NCBI RefSeq assembly: GCF_003265345.1
Contig: NZ_QFWW01000020.1
Location: forward strand, 311,566-375,565
Length of the DNA: 64,000 nucleotides
DNA from: Lentzea terrae
GTDB taxonomy: Bacteria; Actinomycetota; Actinomycetes; Mycobacteriales; Pseudonocardiaceae
Direction: 5' to 3'
Shown here: positions 8,887-17,474 of the stretch, piece after piece
How the letters are laid out: the number at the start of each line of letters is the position of its first letter
Position numbering within the stretch: the stretch's first letter is position 1
Notes under the pieces: model-generated
Databases searched by the model: none
What the model saw: only the letters and a program-made list of their open reading frames with translations
Told to the model about the DNA's origin: nothing
Translations under genes and position numbers: made by a program

Positions 8887-9692
8887 TTGACTGCTCCCAC
8901 CGCGAGTCCGGAGATGAAGTGCCGCTGGAACCGCAGGAACACCGCCACCGTCGGGACGGCCGCGATCACCGACCCGGCCGCGATGACGTTCCAGTTGGAG
9001 ACGTACTGGCCCTGCAACGCGAGCAGCGCCGGCGTGACCGGCATGACGGACGACGACCGCAGCACGGTGATCGCCCACAGCAGGTCGTTGAAGATCCAGG
9101 TGAACGCCAGTGCGGCGAGAGCAGCCAGCGCGGGCCTCGTCATCGGCAGCACGATCCGCCAGAAGATCTGCACCGGACCGGCGCCGTCGATGGTCGCCGC
9201 CTCCTGCACCTCGTTCGGCATCGCGCGCATGAAACCCTGCAGCACGAACGTGTAGAAGCCGAGCCCGAACCCGACCTGCACGACGATCAACGCGATCAGC
9301 GTGTCGTAGATGCCGAGCAGCTCGGCCAGCTTCGACACCGGCACCAGCAGGATCTGCGGTGGCAGCAGGTTCCCGGCGAGCATCAACAGGATGATCGTCC
9401 GCCGGCCGGGGATCTCGAAGCGGCTCAACGCATAGGCCGCCGCGGAGCTCAACGCCAGCGACAGGAACACCGTCGGCACGGTCACCAGCACGCTGTTCCA
9501 CATGGCCGACGCGCCGCCGTTCGTCCAGGCGTCACCGAACCCGGCGAGGGTGAACGACTGCGGGAACGCGGCCAGTCCGTTCGCGGCGATGTCGTCGAAC
9601 GATCGCACCGCCGTGACCAGCACGGCCACGATCGGCAGCAGCCAGAGCACGGAGATCGTGCCCGCCACGGCGTGGAAAACTCGGTTCGACAT
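8883..9692 (-). CDS. carbohydrate ABC transporter permease (MalG type)
   Basis: This 269-residue inner-membrane subunit of a CUT1 sugar importer has about six helices. The EAA loop EAATIDGAGPVQIFWRIVLP, which docks with the ATPase, is present. Its ATG overlaps the TGA of the first permease by one base (TGATG) and its own stop overlaps the alpha-galactosidase start. No ATPase gene lies in the operon, which is usual for actinobacterial CUT1 systems that share an MsiK-type ATPase. The likely substrate is an alpha-galactoside, judged from the operon. Confidence 0.92.
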   Translation of the reverse strand: MSNRVFHAVAGTISVLWLLPIVAVLVTAVRSFDDIAANGLAAFPQSFTLAGFGDAWTNGGASAMWNSVLVTVPTVFLSLALSSAAAYALSRFEIPGRRTIILLMLAGNLLPPQILLVPVSKLAELLGIYDTLIALIVVQVGFGLGFYTFVLQGFMRAMPNEVQEAATIDGAGPVQIFWRIVLPMTRPALAALAALAFTWIFNDLLWAITVLRSSSVMPVTPALLALQGQYVSNWNVIAAGSVIAAVPTVAVFLRFQRHFISGLAVGAVK

Positions 9693-10516
9693 CAGTTCTC
9701 CCGGAACGCGCGGACGAGGTAGGTCACGATCACGCCGAACGCCAGCACGAAGATGACCACGGCCAGAGCGCTCGCGTAGCCGAGCTTCAGCGACTGGAAC
9801 GCGGTCGCGTACATGTAGGTGCTGAGCAGCTCGGACGAGTGGTAGGGCCCGCCGCGCGTCATCGACCACACCACGTCGAACGACCGCAGCGAGTCGATCA
9901 CGATCACCGACAGCACGACCGAGTTGACCGATCGCAGCTGCGGCCAGGTGACGTGGGTGAACTTCTGCCAAGCCGTGGCACCGTCCAAAGTGGCCGCTTC
10001 GTACAGCCCGGGGTCGATCCCCTTGAGCCCGGCCAGGTACAGCACCATCACGTACCCGACCTGCCGCCACAGCGCCGGCACCAGCACCGCGTACAGCGCC
10101 GTGTCGGGGTCGGCGAGCGGACTGCTGTCGAAGATCCCGCCCGGCTGATACAGCACCTGCCAGATCAACGACGTGGCGACGAGCGAGAACACCACCGGCA
10201 CGAACAACGCCGCCCGGTAGGCGCCGACGCCCCGGCGTTCCTTCTGCAGCAACACGGCCAGCCCGAGCCCGCCGGCCGCGGACAGCCCGCCGAACAGCAC
10301 CAGCCAGATCGCGGTGTTGGTGACGGCGGTGTGGAACACCGGGTCGTCGATCATCCGGGAGAAGTTGCCCAGGCCGACGAACCGGGGTGCGGACACGCCG
10401 TCCCAGTTCGTCAGCGCGAGCCAGAAACCCTGCAGCGCGGGCCAGAAGACCCAGAACCCCTCCACCAGCAACGGCACGAGGACGAACAGGAGCAGGATCG
10501 GGGGAACACGGCGCAT
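9692..10516 (-). CDS. carbohydrate ABC transporter permease (MalF type)
   Basis: This 274-residue partner permease carries an N-terminal membrane helix within the first 30 residues and the EAA loop EAATLDGATAWQKFTHVTWP. It lies 2 nt after the binding-protein gene and overlaps the next permease by 1 nt. The ATG at 10516 was chosen; a slightly earlier GTG is possible but would overlap the upstream gene. It pairs with the MalG-type protein to form the channel of the importer. Confidence 0.92.
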   Translation of the reverse strand: MRRVPPILLLFVLVPLLVEGFWVFWPALQGFWLALTNWDGVSAPRFVGLGNFSRMIDDPVFHTAVTNTAIWLVLFGGLSAAGGLGLAVLLQKERRGVGAYRAALFVPVVFSLVATSLIWQVLYQPGGIFDSSPLADPDTALYAVLVPALWRQVGYVMVLYLAGLKGIDPGLYEAATLDGATAWQKFTHVTWPQLRSVNSVVLSVIVIDSLRSFDVVWSMTRGGPYHSSELLSTYMYATAFQSLKLGYASALAVVIFVLAFGVIVTYLVRAFREN

Positions 10517-10518
10517 GA

Positions 10519-11781
10519 TCAGGCCGACCACACCTGCTCGGCGGCCTTCTGCCAGGTCGCGAGGATCGAGTCGAGCTGGTCGGGCTGCTGGAGGAACTTC
10601 ACCAGCGCCGCGTCGGCGGTCGGCTGCAGCGCGTCGCTGGAGTCGCGGTTGAAGAACTGGGTGATCTCCGCAGCCTCCTTGAGATGCGCGCGGCCCTTCT
10701 GCACCAGCGGTGTGCCAGTGTCCTTGGCGCCCGGATGCGTCGGCAGGACCGTGCCTGACGAGGCCTTGAGGTAGACCTCCTGGCCCTCCGCCGTCGCCGC
10801 GTAGGTCAGGAACTCCTTGAGCTCCTTGACGTGCGGGGACCTGGCGCTCGCGAAGAACCCGTCGGTCGGCCCCTCCTCGGCGAGCGGCACCTTCGGGTCG
10901 ATGATCGGGAACCGGAAGAAGTCGATGTCGTCGATCGCGTCCTTCGGTGCCGCGTCGGCGAAGAACGCGCCGGTGAGCAGCATGCCCGTGCGGCCCTGCA
11001 GCATTGCGGTCGTCGCCTCCTGGAAGCCGATCGCGGTGCCGTTCGGGTCGGTGTACGGCAGCACTTCGCGCCACGGCGTGAAGATCGCCTTGACCTTCGG
11101 GTCGTCGAACCGCTGCTTGCCCGCGAGGAGCTCGCGGTGAAACGGCGCGCCGTTGATGCGGATGTTGAAGTAGTCGAACCAGCTGGACGCGGTCCACGGC
11201 GAGTCGGCGCCCGCACCCATGCCGAGCGGGACGACTCCCTTGCCCTGCAGCGTTTGGCAGAGCGCGACGAACTCCTGCCACGTCTTCGGCGGCGTGACGC
11301 CCCACCTGGCGAAGTTGGACTTGCGGTAGAAGAAGCCCCACCAGTAGTAGGTGGTCGGCACGAAGACCTTGCCGCTCAACGTCTTGAACGCCTGCGGGTA
11401 GTCGCCCATGGTCTGCCAGACGTCGCTGACGTCGAGCAGCAGGCCCTTCTCCTCGTAGCCCTTGAGCAGCGAACCGGGGTACCAGGTGAAGAGGTCGGGC
11501 GGGTTGGCCGAGGTGAGGTAGCTCGGCAGCTGGGTGCGGAAGGTCTCGGACGCCACGGTGTTGACCGAGACCTGCGCACCCCTCCTGTCGTTGAACGCCT
11601 TCACCAGCGCCTCGATCGCCGCTTTCGCCGCGGGCGCCGAGAGGTTCGACTGGATCGTGGCCGTGCCCGCGGTCTGCGCGACCGGGCCGGAAGACGCCGA
11701 CGTGGCGCAGGATGCTGTGCCGCTGACCAGCAGTCCAGCGCCCGCGGCAGCGGTGACGCGGAGGAAGTGACGCCTGTCCAT
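10519..11781 (-). CDS. extracellular sugar-binding lipoprotein of the CUT1 importer
   Basis: This 420-residue solute-binding protein is the first gene of the importer operon. The N-terminus has a twin-arginine signal (DRRHFLRV), a hydrophobic core and the lipobox SGTASC, so it is probably exported by Tat and anchored as a lipoprotein. The mature part fits the extracellular solute-binding family 1 fold, with an Ala-rich start and conserved PPDLFTWYPG. I used the ATG at 11781; a TTG three codons upstream is also possible. No clear ribosome-binding site is seen. The GntR element at 11820-11837 lies about 40 nt upstream. Confidence 0.9.
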   Translation of the reverse strand: MDRRHFLRVTAAAGAGLLVSGTASCATSASSGPVAQTAGTATIQSNLSAPAAKAAIEALVKAFNDRRGAQVSVNTVASETFRTQLPSYLTSANPPDLFTWYPGSLLKGYEEKGLLLDVSDVWQTMGDYPQAFKTLSGKVFVPTTYYWWGFFYRKSNFARWGVTPPKTWQEFVALCQTLQGKGVVPLGMGAGADSPWTASSWFDYFNIRINGAPFHRELLAGKQRFDDPKVKAIFTPWREVLPYTDPNGTAIGFQEATTAMLQGRTGMLLTGAFFADAAPKDAIDDIDFFRFPIIDPKVPLAEEGPTDGFFASARSPHVKELKEFLTYAATAEGQEVYLKASSGTVLPTHPGAKDTGTPLVQKGRAHLKEAAEITQFFNRDSSDALQPTADAALVKFLQQPDQLDSILATWQKAAEQVWSA

Positions 11782-11819
11782 GGCGCCCAAGACTGCGCTT
11801 CGCCCATGATCAAGTCAAG

Positions 11820-11837
11820 AATAATTCATAATTTATG
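11820..11837. promoter_or_regulatory. candidate GntR operator between importer operon and gntR
   Basis: The element AATAATTCATAATTTATG is the second copy of the 18-bp sequence found at 6331-6348, with one difference. It lies between the sugar-binding protein start (11781) and the regulator start (11860), where binding could control both directions. Confidence 0.65.
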
Positions 11838-11859
11838 ATGTGCCGTATGATCTGGCCCC

Positions 11860-12546
11860 ATGAGCGAGAAGCGGCTGCGTGGCGTGCACGGCCAGACCGT
11901 CGAGGCGCTGGCCGGCCGGATCCTCGCCGGCGAAATCGGCGAGGGCGACACCCTCGACCTCCCGGCGCTGCGCGAAGAACTGGACGTGTCGCTGACGGCG
12001 CTGCGTGAGGCGCTGAAGGTGCTGACGGCCAAGGGCATGATCGACGCCAGGCAGAAGCGCGGCACGTTCGTGCAGCCGCGCTCGTCGTGGAACCTGCTCG
12101 ACACCGACGTGATGCGCTGGCAGACCCAGGCCGACGCCGACCACGGCCTGTTCGACGAGCTCACCGAGATGCGCGTGATCGTCGAACCCGCCGCCGCTCG
12201 CCTGGCCGCCGAGCGCGCGTCCGACGCCGACATCGAGGCGCTTTCGGCCGCGTTGGACCGGATGGCCGCGGCCCGCGACCTGGCCGCGACCGTGCGGGCG
12301 GACCTCGACTTCCACCGGCTGCTGATGGCCGCCACGCACAACGCGTTCCTGACGCAGGTCGAGCGGATCATCGCGATCGGGCTGGCCGAGCGGGACAAGC
12401 TCGTGCACGGCCGCGTCGAGGACGACCCGGTGCCCTCGCACCGCGCGGTTGTCGCTGCGATCGCGGCGCGTGACCCGGAGTCGGCGTACGAGGCGATGCG
12501 CGCGCTGGTCGACAAGTCGGGCGCGGACCTCGACCGGTTGCGGTGA
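11860..12546 (+). CDS. GntR-family regulator (FadR/DgoR-like, FCD domain)
   Basis: This 228-residue regulator has a winged helix-turn-helix at about residues 10-78, with LPALREELDVSLTALREALK as recognition region, and a C-terminal FCD ligand domain. Possible metal/ligand residues are the Asp in DLDFHRLL and later His positions. It faces away from the importer operon. Copies of one AT-rich element occur before its own gene and before the galactonate genes. By analogy with DgoR it would repress until galactonate or a derivative binds. Confidence 0.87.
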   Translation: MSEKRLRGVHGQTVEALAGRILAGEIGEGDTLDLPALREELDVSLTALREALKVLTAKGMIDARQKRGTFVQPRSSWNLLDTDVMRWQTQADADHGLFDELTEMRVIVEPAAARLAAERASDADIEALSAALDRMAAARDLAATVRADLDFHRLLMAATHNAFLTQVERIIAIGLAERDKLVHGRVEDDPVPSHRAVVAAIAARDPESAYEAMRALVDKSGADLDRLR

Positions 12547-12587
12547 AGTTCATCAACGCTTGATCGATACGACACGGTTGTCCGGTT

Positions 12588-12611
12588 GTGAAGGATCCTC
12601 ACGTCCTTCAC
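12588..12611 (+). terminator. hairpin after gntR
   Basis: GTGAAGGA (12588-12595) and TCCTTCAC (12604-12611) form a perfect 8-bp stem with an 8-nt loop, about 40 nt after the gntR stop and just before the next start. No T-run follows, so it may be a weak terminator or a leader structure of the sphingomyelinase-like gene. Confidence 0.4.
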
Positions 12612-12622
12612 CATCTGGCTCC

Positions 12623-13546
12623 ATGCGCCTGATCACGCTCGCCGCCGCCGTCGTGCTCACGATCTCGGCCGCACCCGCGGTCGCGGCCCCGGCCGCCCCG
12701 AAGATCGCCACCTACAACGTCTTCATGCTGTCCAGGAACCTCTACCCGAACTGGGGTCAGCTCACGCGGGCCGACCTGATCGACAGCACCGGTGTGGTGA
12801 ACGGCCAGGACGTGGTCGTGCTCAACGAGGCGTTCGACAACGCCGCCTCCGACCGGTTGCTGGCCAACCTCCGCGACACCTACCCGCACCAGACGCCGGT
12901 GCTGGGACGCAGCACCGCCGGCTGGGATCAGACGTCGGGTTCCTACAGTTCCTCGACGCCAGAAGACGGCGGAGTCGCCGTGGTGAGCCGGTGGCCGATC
13001 ACGACGCGTGTGCAGCACGTGTACCGCGGCGGGTGCGGCGCGGACTGGTTCTCCAACAAGGGCTTCGCCTACGTCCGGATCGAGGCGCCGACCGGGCCGC
13101 TGCACGTGATCGGCACCCACCTGCAGGCCGAGGACTCCACCTGCACGTCCGCGCCGGCCGGGCATCGGGCGGCACAACTTGCCGAGATCAGGGCGTTCCT
13201 GGATGCGCGGAACATCCCCGCTTTCGAACCGGTGTACGTGGCGGGTGACATGAACGTCGTCAAGGCGAGCGACGAGTACCCGCGCATGGTCGCCGAACTG
13301 GCCGCCGCCACGCCGGAGATCGGCGGGCACCCCTTCTCGTGGGACTGCGCGGACAACAGCGTCTGCCGCGACCAGTACGGGCCGGAGTACGCCTCGGAGC
13401 ACCTCGACTACGTGCTGACGATCCAGGGACCGGTGCTGCGCAACGAGACGCGGCGCGTGAAGAGTCCTGAGTGGTCGATCTGGTCGTGGGGCCGCAAGTA
13501 CACCTACACGGACTTCTCCGACCACTACCCGGTGTTCGCTAGCTGA
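12623..13546 (+). CDS. secreted sphingomyelinase C-like phosphodiesterase
   Basis: This 307-residue protein has a Sec signal peptide ending near AVAAPAAP (about residue 22). The rest is an endonuclease/exonuclease/phosphatase fold. The metal-site and catalytic motifs of bacterial neutral sphingomyelinases are present: TYNVFML, LNEAFDN, IGTHLQAED, VAGDMNV, SEHLDY and the final SDHYPV histidine. It should hydrolyse sphingomyelin or similar phospholipids outside the cell, depending on Mg. It is a single gene, ending in an 8-nt overlap with the convergent small gene. The exact lipid is not certain. Confidence 0.85.
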   Translation: MRLITLAAAVVLTISAAPAVAAPAAPKIATYNVFMLSRNLYPNWGQLTRADLIDSTGVVNGQDVVVLNEAFDNAASDRLLANLRDTYPHQTPVLGRSTAGWDQTSGSYSSSTPEDGGVAVVSRWPITTRVQHVYRGGCGADWFSNKGFAYVRIEAPTGPLHVIGTHLQAEDSTCTSAPAGHRAAQLAEIRAFLDARNIPAFEPVYVAGDMNVVKASDEYPRMVAELAAATPEIGGHPFSWDCADNSVCRDQYGPEYASEHLDYVLTIQGPVLRNETRRVKSPEWSIWSWGRKYTYTDFSDHYPVFAS

Positions 13547-13850
13547 GCACCGGCGCGACGGTCAGGCCGAGCTCTGGCATGCCCAGCCAGTCGAGGGTGC
13601 TGTCCGACTCGGCCAGCTTCGTGCGCACGGCGAAGACGCTGAGCAGCAGCGCCTGCAACGAGTCCACGCCATACGCGGCCTGCACGGTGTCGTCGCCCAG
13701 ACCGACGATCTGATGTGGACACTCCCAGTCGCCGGTGCTGCTCAACGGGTCGGGGCGAGGCGCACCGAACCTGATCACCACCTCGAAGCGGGATCCGTCC
13801 GGCGCAACGCCCTCGATCTGCCGTTCGGCGACGATCTCTCCCAGGTCCAT
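13539..13850 (-). CDS. small conserved protein (DUF6968-like)
   Basis: This 103-residue soluble protein of unknown function has a beta-rich N-terminus (IVAERQIEGVAPDGSRFEVV), a central CPHQI and a C-terminal LGMPELGLTV. I associate this pattern with the DUF6968 family but could not check it. It lies 4 nt after the DUF6493-type gene on the same strand, so it may be the third gene of that operon. Confidence 0.65.
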   Translation of the reverse strand: MDLGEIVAERQIEGVAPDGSRFEVVIRFGAPRPDPLSSTGDWECPHQIVGLGDDTVQAAYGVDSLQALLLSVFAVRTKLAESDSTLDWLGMPELGLTVAPVLS

Positions 13851-13854
13851 GCCT

Positions 13855-16188
13855 TCAGCCTAGTGCGCTCGCCAGCCGCTTGGCCTGCACGACCGCCTTG
13901 CTCGAGCCCTTGCGTGCGGCGACCTCCGCCAGCCCGGCGATCTGGCCTCCCGGTTTGAGCTGCTGCGCGAGCTCGACCGCCAGCTCGAGCACGTCCGCCA
14001 CGCGGTTGTGCGTCCACAGTTTCGGTAATGCGGCCACCAGGGCGTCCCAGATCTGCCGGGGCGCACCGGACCGGGCGGTGTCGCGCAGGCACGGCACGAC
14101 TCGGTTCAGCGCGATGTCGCCGCGTGCAACCAGTTGTCCGGCGAGGTCGCCCAGCCTGCTGCCGTCGAGCTGGTCGCGGGCGGCGAGGATGAGCAGTGCG
14201 TCGACGGCGTGGGCGCGGTTCAGGGGTAGTTCGGCGGCGAGGCCGTAGGCGAGGGCGAGGTGCACGGCCAGTCCTGCCGTGCCGGCCTCCACGAGCAGCG
14301 GCAGCAGTGGGCCGTCGTTGTCCTTCGAGGCAGTTTGGTAGCGGAGGTGCGGGATCATGTGGGCGGCGACGATCTCCCGTTGCGCGGGCAGCACCGACGG
14401 CCACCACTCGATCATCGGGCCCCAGATGTCGTACTCGCGCAGCATGTTCTCGGGGTGTTCCAGACCGGGCGTGACGATCGCGAACAGGCCGGTGTCCTCG
14501 TAGCTGTAACCAGGTACTCGGAAGGTCCGTTCATCGATGGTGACCTCGAGATCGGTGTCGCGCGGCAGTCGGTCGTGGGCCTGCTGCAGGTCGAGCGGCC
14601 ACGGTTCCCAGCCCTCCGCCTCGGCCTTGGCAAGGCGTTCGCGCAGCGTGGCGGGGTCGAGCAGGCCGGACGTCTCGGTCGGGGTCGAGACCAGGGCCGG
14701 GCGCGGAGAGCTGGCCACGCCTTTCGCGATCTCGCGCAGGCGCTTGGCGAGTTGCTCGGCCACCGAGCCGTACCGCGCTCGTTCGAGCTGCTTCAGCCAC
14801 GCGCTGTCCGATTGCGGTGGTGCCGAGGACGCGGCGGCGATGATCGCGACGAGTTCCGTGCGGGGACCGCGCTTGGCGTAGTCGGCGTAGAAGTCGTAGG
14901 CGCTCTCGTCCAGGATCCACGGGTATTTGGCGTAGATCGGCTGGAACGCCTTGGCCACCGCTTCCCTGTCCTGCCAGGCGAACCGGACCACCGCCTCGAT
15001 GATCCGTTCGGCGGTGATCGCACCCGTGGGCGCGGCATTGCGGCCGAACAGCGCCAGCACCTCGCGGGTCAGCTCGTCGAGCGTGGTGATCGGTTCGGGG
15101 AACGGCCTCGGTGCGAACGGGGCCAGTTCGACGGTTTCCGCTGTTGCGGCTTCGACACCGAGCTGGGCCGCGAGGTCGGGCGGCAACTGCTCCGCGTGTG
15201 CCAGCAGCTCTGGGGTGATCTTCGTCAGGTGCTTGGCGACCAACTTGACGGCCTGGCCGCGGATGTCGTCGGACTCGTGCGTGAACAGCTCCGCAACGGT
15301 CAGCACGACCTTGTCGGCGTACTTGCCGAGCCAGGTGAGCTGGGCGCGGATCAGCTTCTTCTCGGTGCGGCCGAACACCCAGCGGCTCGCTTCGAGCAGG
15401 AGTTCGAAGTCGAGCCGTCCCGCGTCGTCCAGCCGCTTCAGCTGGGCCTGCGCGTGTGTGGCGACGGTCGAGCGCGAGTCCGGCAGCATCGCGACGTAGT
15501 CCCGCGCGCGTTCTGCCACTTCGTCGATCGTGGGCTGGATGACCTCGTGCAGCGCGAGGAAGCCTTCCATCTCCTTGGCGCCGCCACCCTGCTGGAGTCG
15601 CGCGAGGCAGCCGTCGAGCAGCGTGCCCCGGTCCGCCTTGTCGTTCAGGAACGTCCGCCACTGCCGCACGTGCGCGAAGATCACGCCGGAGCCGACCACC
15701 TCGAGCAGGCGCGGGATCAGTGCGTCGAAACCCGGTCGCCAGCGCGTGTGGCCGCCGAAGTCCATGAAGTGCAAGAGGAAGCCGTCGGAGTCGGGCGGGT
15801 GGTCGCCGCAGAACTCCAGGATGACCCGCAGCAGATCCCGCCTGGTGAGGTCGCGCGGCAGCTTGGCGGCCAGTCTGGGGACCAGGTCCTGCACGAACTC
15901 CCGGCGACGCAGCACGTCGAGCAGCACGGCCAGAACGTCGTCCTGCCTGGACCAGATCTGGTTGCGCACGAGCCACGGCGCGAGCGTCGAGGCGTTCGGC
16001 AGCAGCCCGGCGCCCGCGATCGCCAGAGTCTGCCGGTGCTGCCAGCTCTCGTCACCCGCCCGGTGCTTCTTCTCGTACGCGACGAGCTGCGCGGCCAGTG
16101 CCTTGCGGTCGCTGACGTTCGCGAGCGCGGCGCCGAGGCCGGCGGAGTCATCGGCCTCGATGAACGCGCGGATGTCGTCGAACTTCAC
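13855..16188 (-). CDS. large DUF6493-type protein of unknown function
   Basis: This is a 777-residue soluble protein without signal peptide or membrane helix. It is rich in alpha-helical, HEAT-like stretches (for example the LLRVILEFCGDHPPDSDGF region). It starts at a GTG overlapping the stop of the SWIM gene (GTGA). The pairing of a SWIM-domain protein with a long helical protein is recurrent in actinobacteria, where such pairs have been placed near MoxR/VWA modules; none is visible here. The gene contains a TTA leucine codon at 14026-14028. The family name is recalled, not searched. Function unknown. Confidence 0.75.
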   Translation of the reverse strand: MKFDDIRAFIEADDSAGLGAALANVSDRKALAAQLVAYEKKHRAGDESWQHRQTLAIAGAGLLPNASTLAPWLVRNQIWSRQDDVLAVLLDVLRRREFVQDLVPRLAAKLPRDLTRRDLLRVILEFCGDHPPDSDGFLLHFMDFGGHTRWRPGFDALIPRLLEVVGSGVIFAHVRQWRTFLNDKADRGTLLDGCLARLQQGGGAKEMEGFLALHEVIQPTIDEVAERARDYVAMLPDSRSTVATHAQAQLKRLDDAGRLDFELLLEASRWVFGRTEKKLIRAQLTWLGKYADKVVLTVAELFTHESDDIRGQAVKLVAKHLTKITPELLAHAEQLPPDLAAQLGVEAATAETVELAPFAPRPFPEPITTLDELTREVLALFGRNAAPTGAITAERIIEAVVRFAWQDREAVAKAFQPIYAKYPWILDESAYDFYADYAKRGPRTELVAIIAAASSAPPQSDSAWLKQLERARYGSVAEQLAKRLREIAKGVASSPRPALVSTPTETSGLLDPATLRERLAKAEAEGWEPWPLDLQQAHDRLPRDTDLEVTIDERTFRVPGYSYEDTGLFAIVTPGLEHPENMLREYDIWGPMIEWWPSVLPAQREIVAAHMIPHLRYQTASKDNDGPLLPLLVEAGTAGLAVHLALAYGLAAELPLNRAHAVDALLILAARDQLDGSRLGDLAGQLVARGDIALNRVVPCLRDTARSGAPRQIWDALVAALPKLWTHNRVADVLELAVELAQQLKPGGQIAGLAEVAARKGSSKAVVQAKRLASALG

Positions 16189-17465
16189 GCTTGTCTCCTG
16201 ACGATGTCCGCAGCCAGCACGTGCTTGCACTTGCCGCGCCCACCGCGGTACTCGGCCCACCACTGACAGGTGCACGCGTCGCCGTTGACCCGGTAGTCGC
16301 CGACGAGTGCGGTGTCGCCGTCCCAGCTGACCGCGTTCTGCTCGACGAGCGCCTTCGCGTTGCGCAGCCTGGGGTTCATCGCCTGGACGTCCATGCCCTC
16401 GTACGGCAGCTCGCGGTGGAAGTACGCGGCCTCCGCCAGGTCGTAACCCACTCGTCCGGCCGTGCCGAGCTGCGCCAGCGCGTCCTTGACCCGGCTCGGC
16501 GCGAGCCCGGACCGTTCAGCCAGGTCCGCGATGTCCACCCGCGGCTCGAAGTCGAGCAGCGCGCCGACCAGTTCGGCGTCGGTGTCCGCGTCACCCGCCG
16601 CCAGTCCGTCGAGGACCGCACCCTCGCCGGACAGGCCGCGGTTGACCTCCGGGGACAGCACGAGCGTGAGCCGTTGCCCGCCCAGATCCACCTCCCAGCC
16701 ACTCGCGACCGGCTGTCCGGTGGCCGGCGGCCCGTACAGGCGGACCGCTTTGGCGAAGCGCAGCAACGGGATCAGGGTCTCGAGGCGGTTCGGGCCGGCG
16801 AGGCACACCGCGTTGGCCGACGCCGACCCGCTGAGCCTCAAGCTCTTCCCGGACGGCACCGCCCACACCGCCGCGCGGCCCTTCGGCAGGGTCTTCAGGA
16901 ACCGTTGGGCGTCGGCCTGCGCGAGTTCGGCTTTGAGGTCGAAGCGCGAGGTCAGCACCTGGGTCTCCGCGAACCCCCTGAGCCAGCGCGGCGGCAGCGG
17001 CACCTTCTTCTCGACGACCGCGCCGTCGAGCGTGCCGACCTCGACCTGATCAGGGCCGACGGTCAGGTGCAGCGGGTCGCCCTCGGTGACGCGGGCGAGC
17101 GCACGCCGAAGCGGCTCGTTGACGTCGACGTTGGTGGTGCCGCGGTCGTGCACCTCGCCGTCGAGCGCATCGCTCAGTACGTCGAGCCTCGCGTACACGC
17201 CGCAGCAGCCGGAGAACGACTCGAAGCGCAGGCGGTCGCCGTTGCACGTTACGACCGGATCGCGCAGGCGTTCGCTGGTGGGCTGGAAGTAGCGGGTGCC
17301 CGCGACCTTCGCGACGGCGAGCAACGCCGTGGCCGCCTGCTGCGCGTCCGCCAGGAACCCGGTGAAGAAGCGCGGGTTCGGCGCGCGGCCACCCGAGGTC
17401 TGCAGGCCCAGGGCATGCCGTGCCTCGTCGAGGCGCGAGTCGGCGACGTAGGCGTACGAGTGCAT
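16185..17465 (-). CDS. SWIM zinc-finger protein
   Basis: This 426-residue protein has a C-terminal SWIM zinc finger, CTCQWWAEYRGGRGKCKH (CxC...CxH), about 20 residues from the end. The centre contains a winged-helix-like stretch (VDIADLAERSGLAPSRVKDA). SWIM domains mediate DNA or protein binding, so this may be the recognition partner of the large protein encoded next. I chose the ATG at 17465 (MHSYAY); a GTG two codons upstream is possible, and neither has a clear ribosome-binding site. It is the first gene of the three-gene unit. Confidence 0.82.
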   Translation of the reverse strand: MHSYAYVADSRLDEARHALGLQTSGGRAPNPRFFTGFLADAQQAATALLAVAKVAGTRYFQPTSERLRDPVVTCNGDRLRFESFSGCCGVYARLDVLSDALDGEVHDRGTTNVDVNEPLRRALARVTEGDPLHLTVGPDQVEVGTLDGAVVEKKVPLPPRWLRGFAETQVLTSRFDLKAELAQADAQRFLKTLPKGRAAVWAVPSGKSLRLSGSASANAVCLAGPNRLETLIPLLRFAKAVRLYGPPATGQPVASGWEVDLGGQRLTLVLSPEVNRGLSGEGAVLDGLAAGDADTDAELVGALLDFEPRVDIADLAERSGLAPSRVKDALAQLGTAGRVGYDLAEAAYFHRELPYEGMDVQAMNPRLRNAKALVEQNAVSWDGDTALVGDYRVNGDACTCQWWAEYRGGRGKCKHVLAADIVRRQA

Positions 17466-17474
17466 CCGCACACT

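Noticed and set aside
11782..12622. Phage or transposon traces around the galactonate cluster
   Set aside because: No transposase, integrase, tRNA gene or direct repeats were seen. The AT-rich parts are short operator-like elements.
14260..16266. A 668-codon open frame on the plus strand
   Set aside because: It is antisense to the DUF6493-type gene. Its Arg/Gly/His-rich composition is typical of shadow frames in GC-rich DNA, and it has no recognisable domain.
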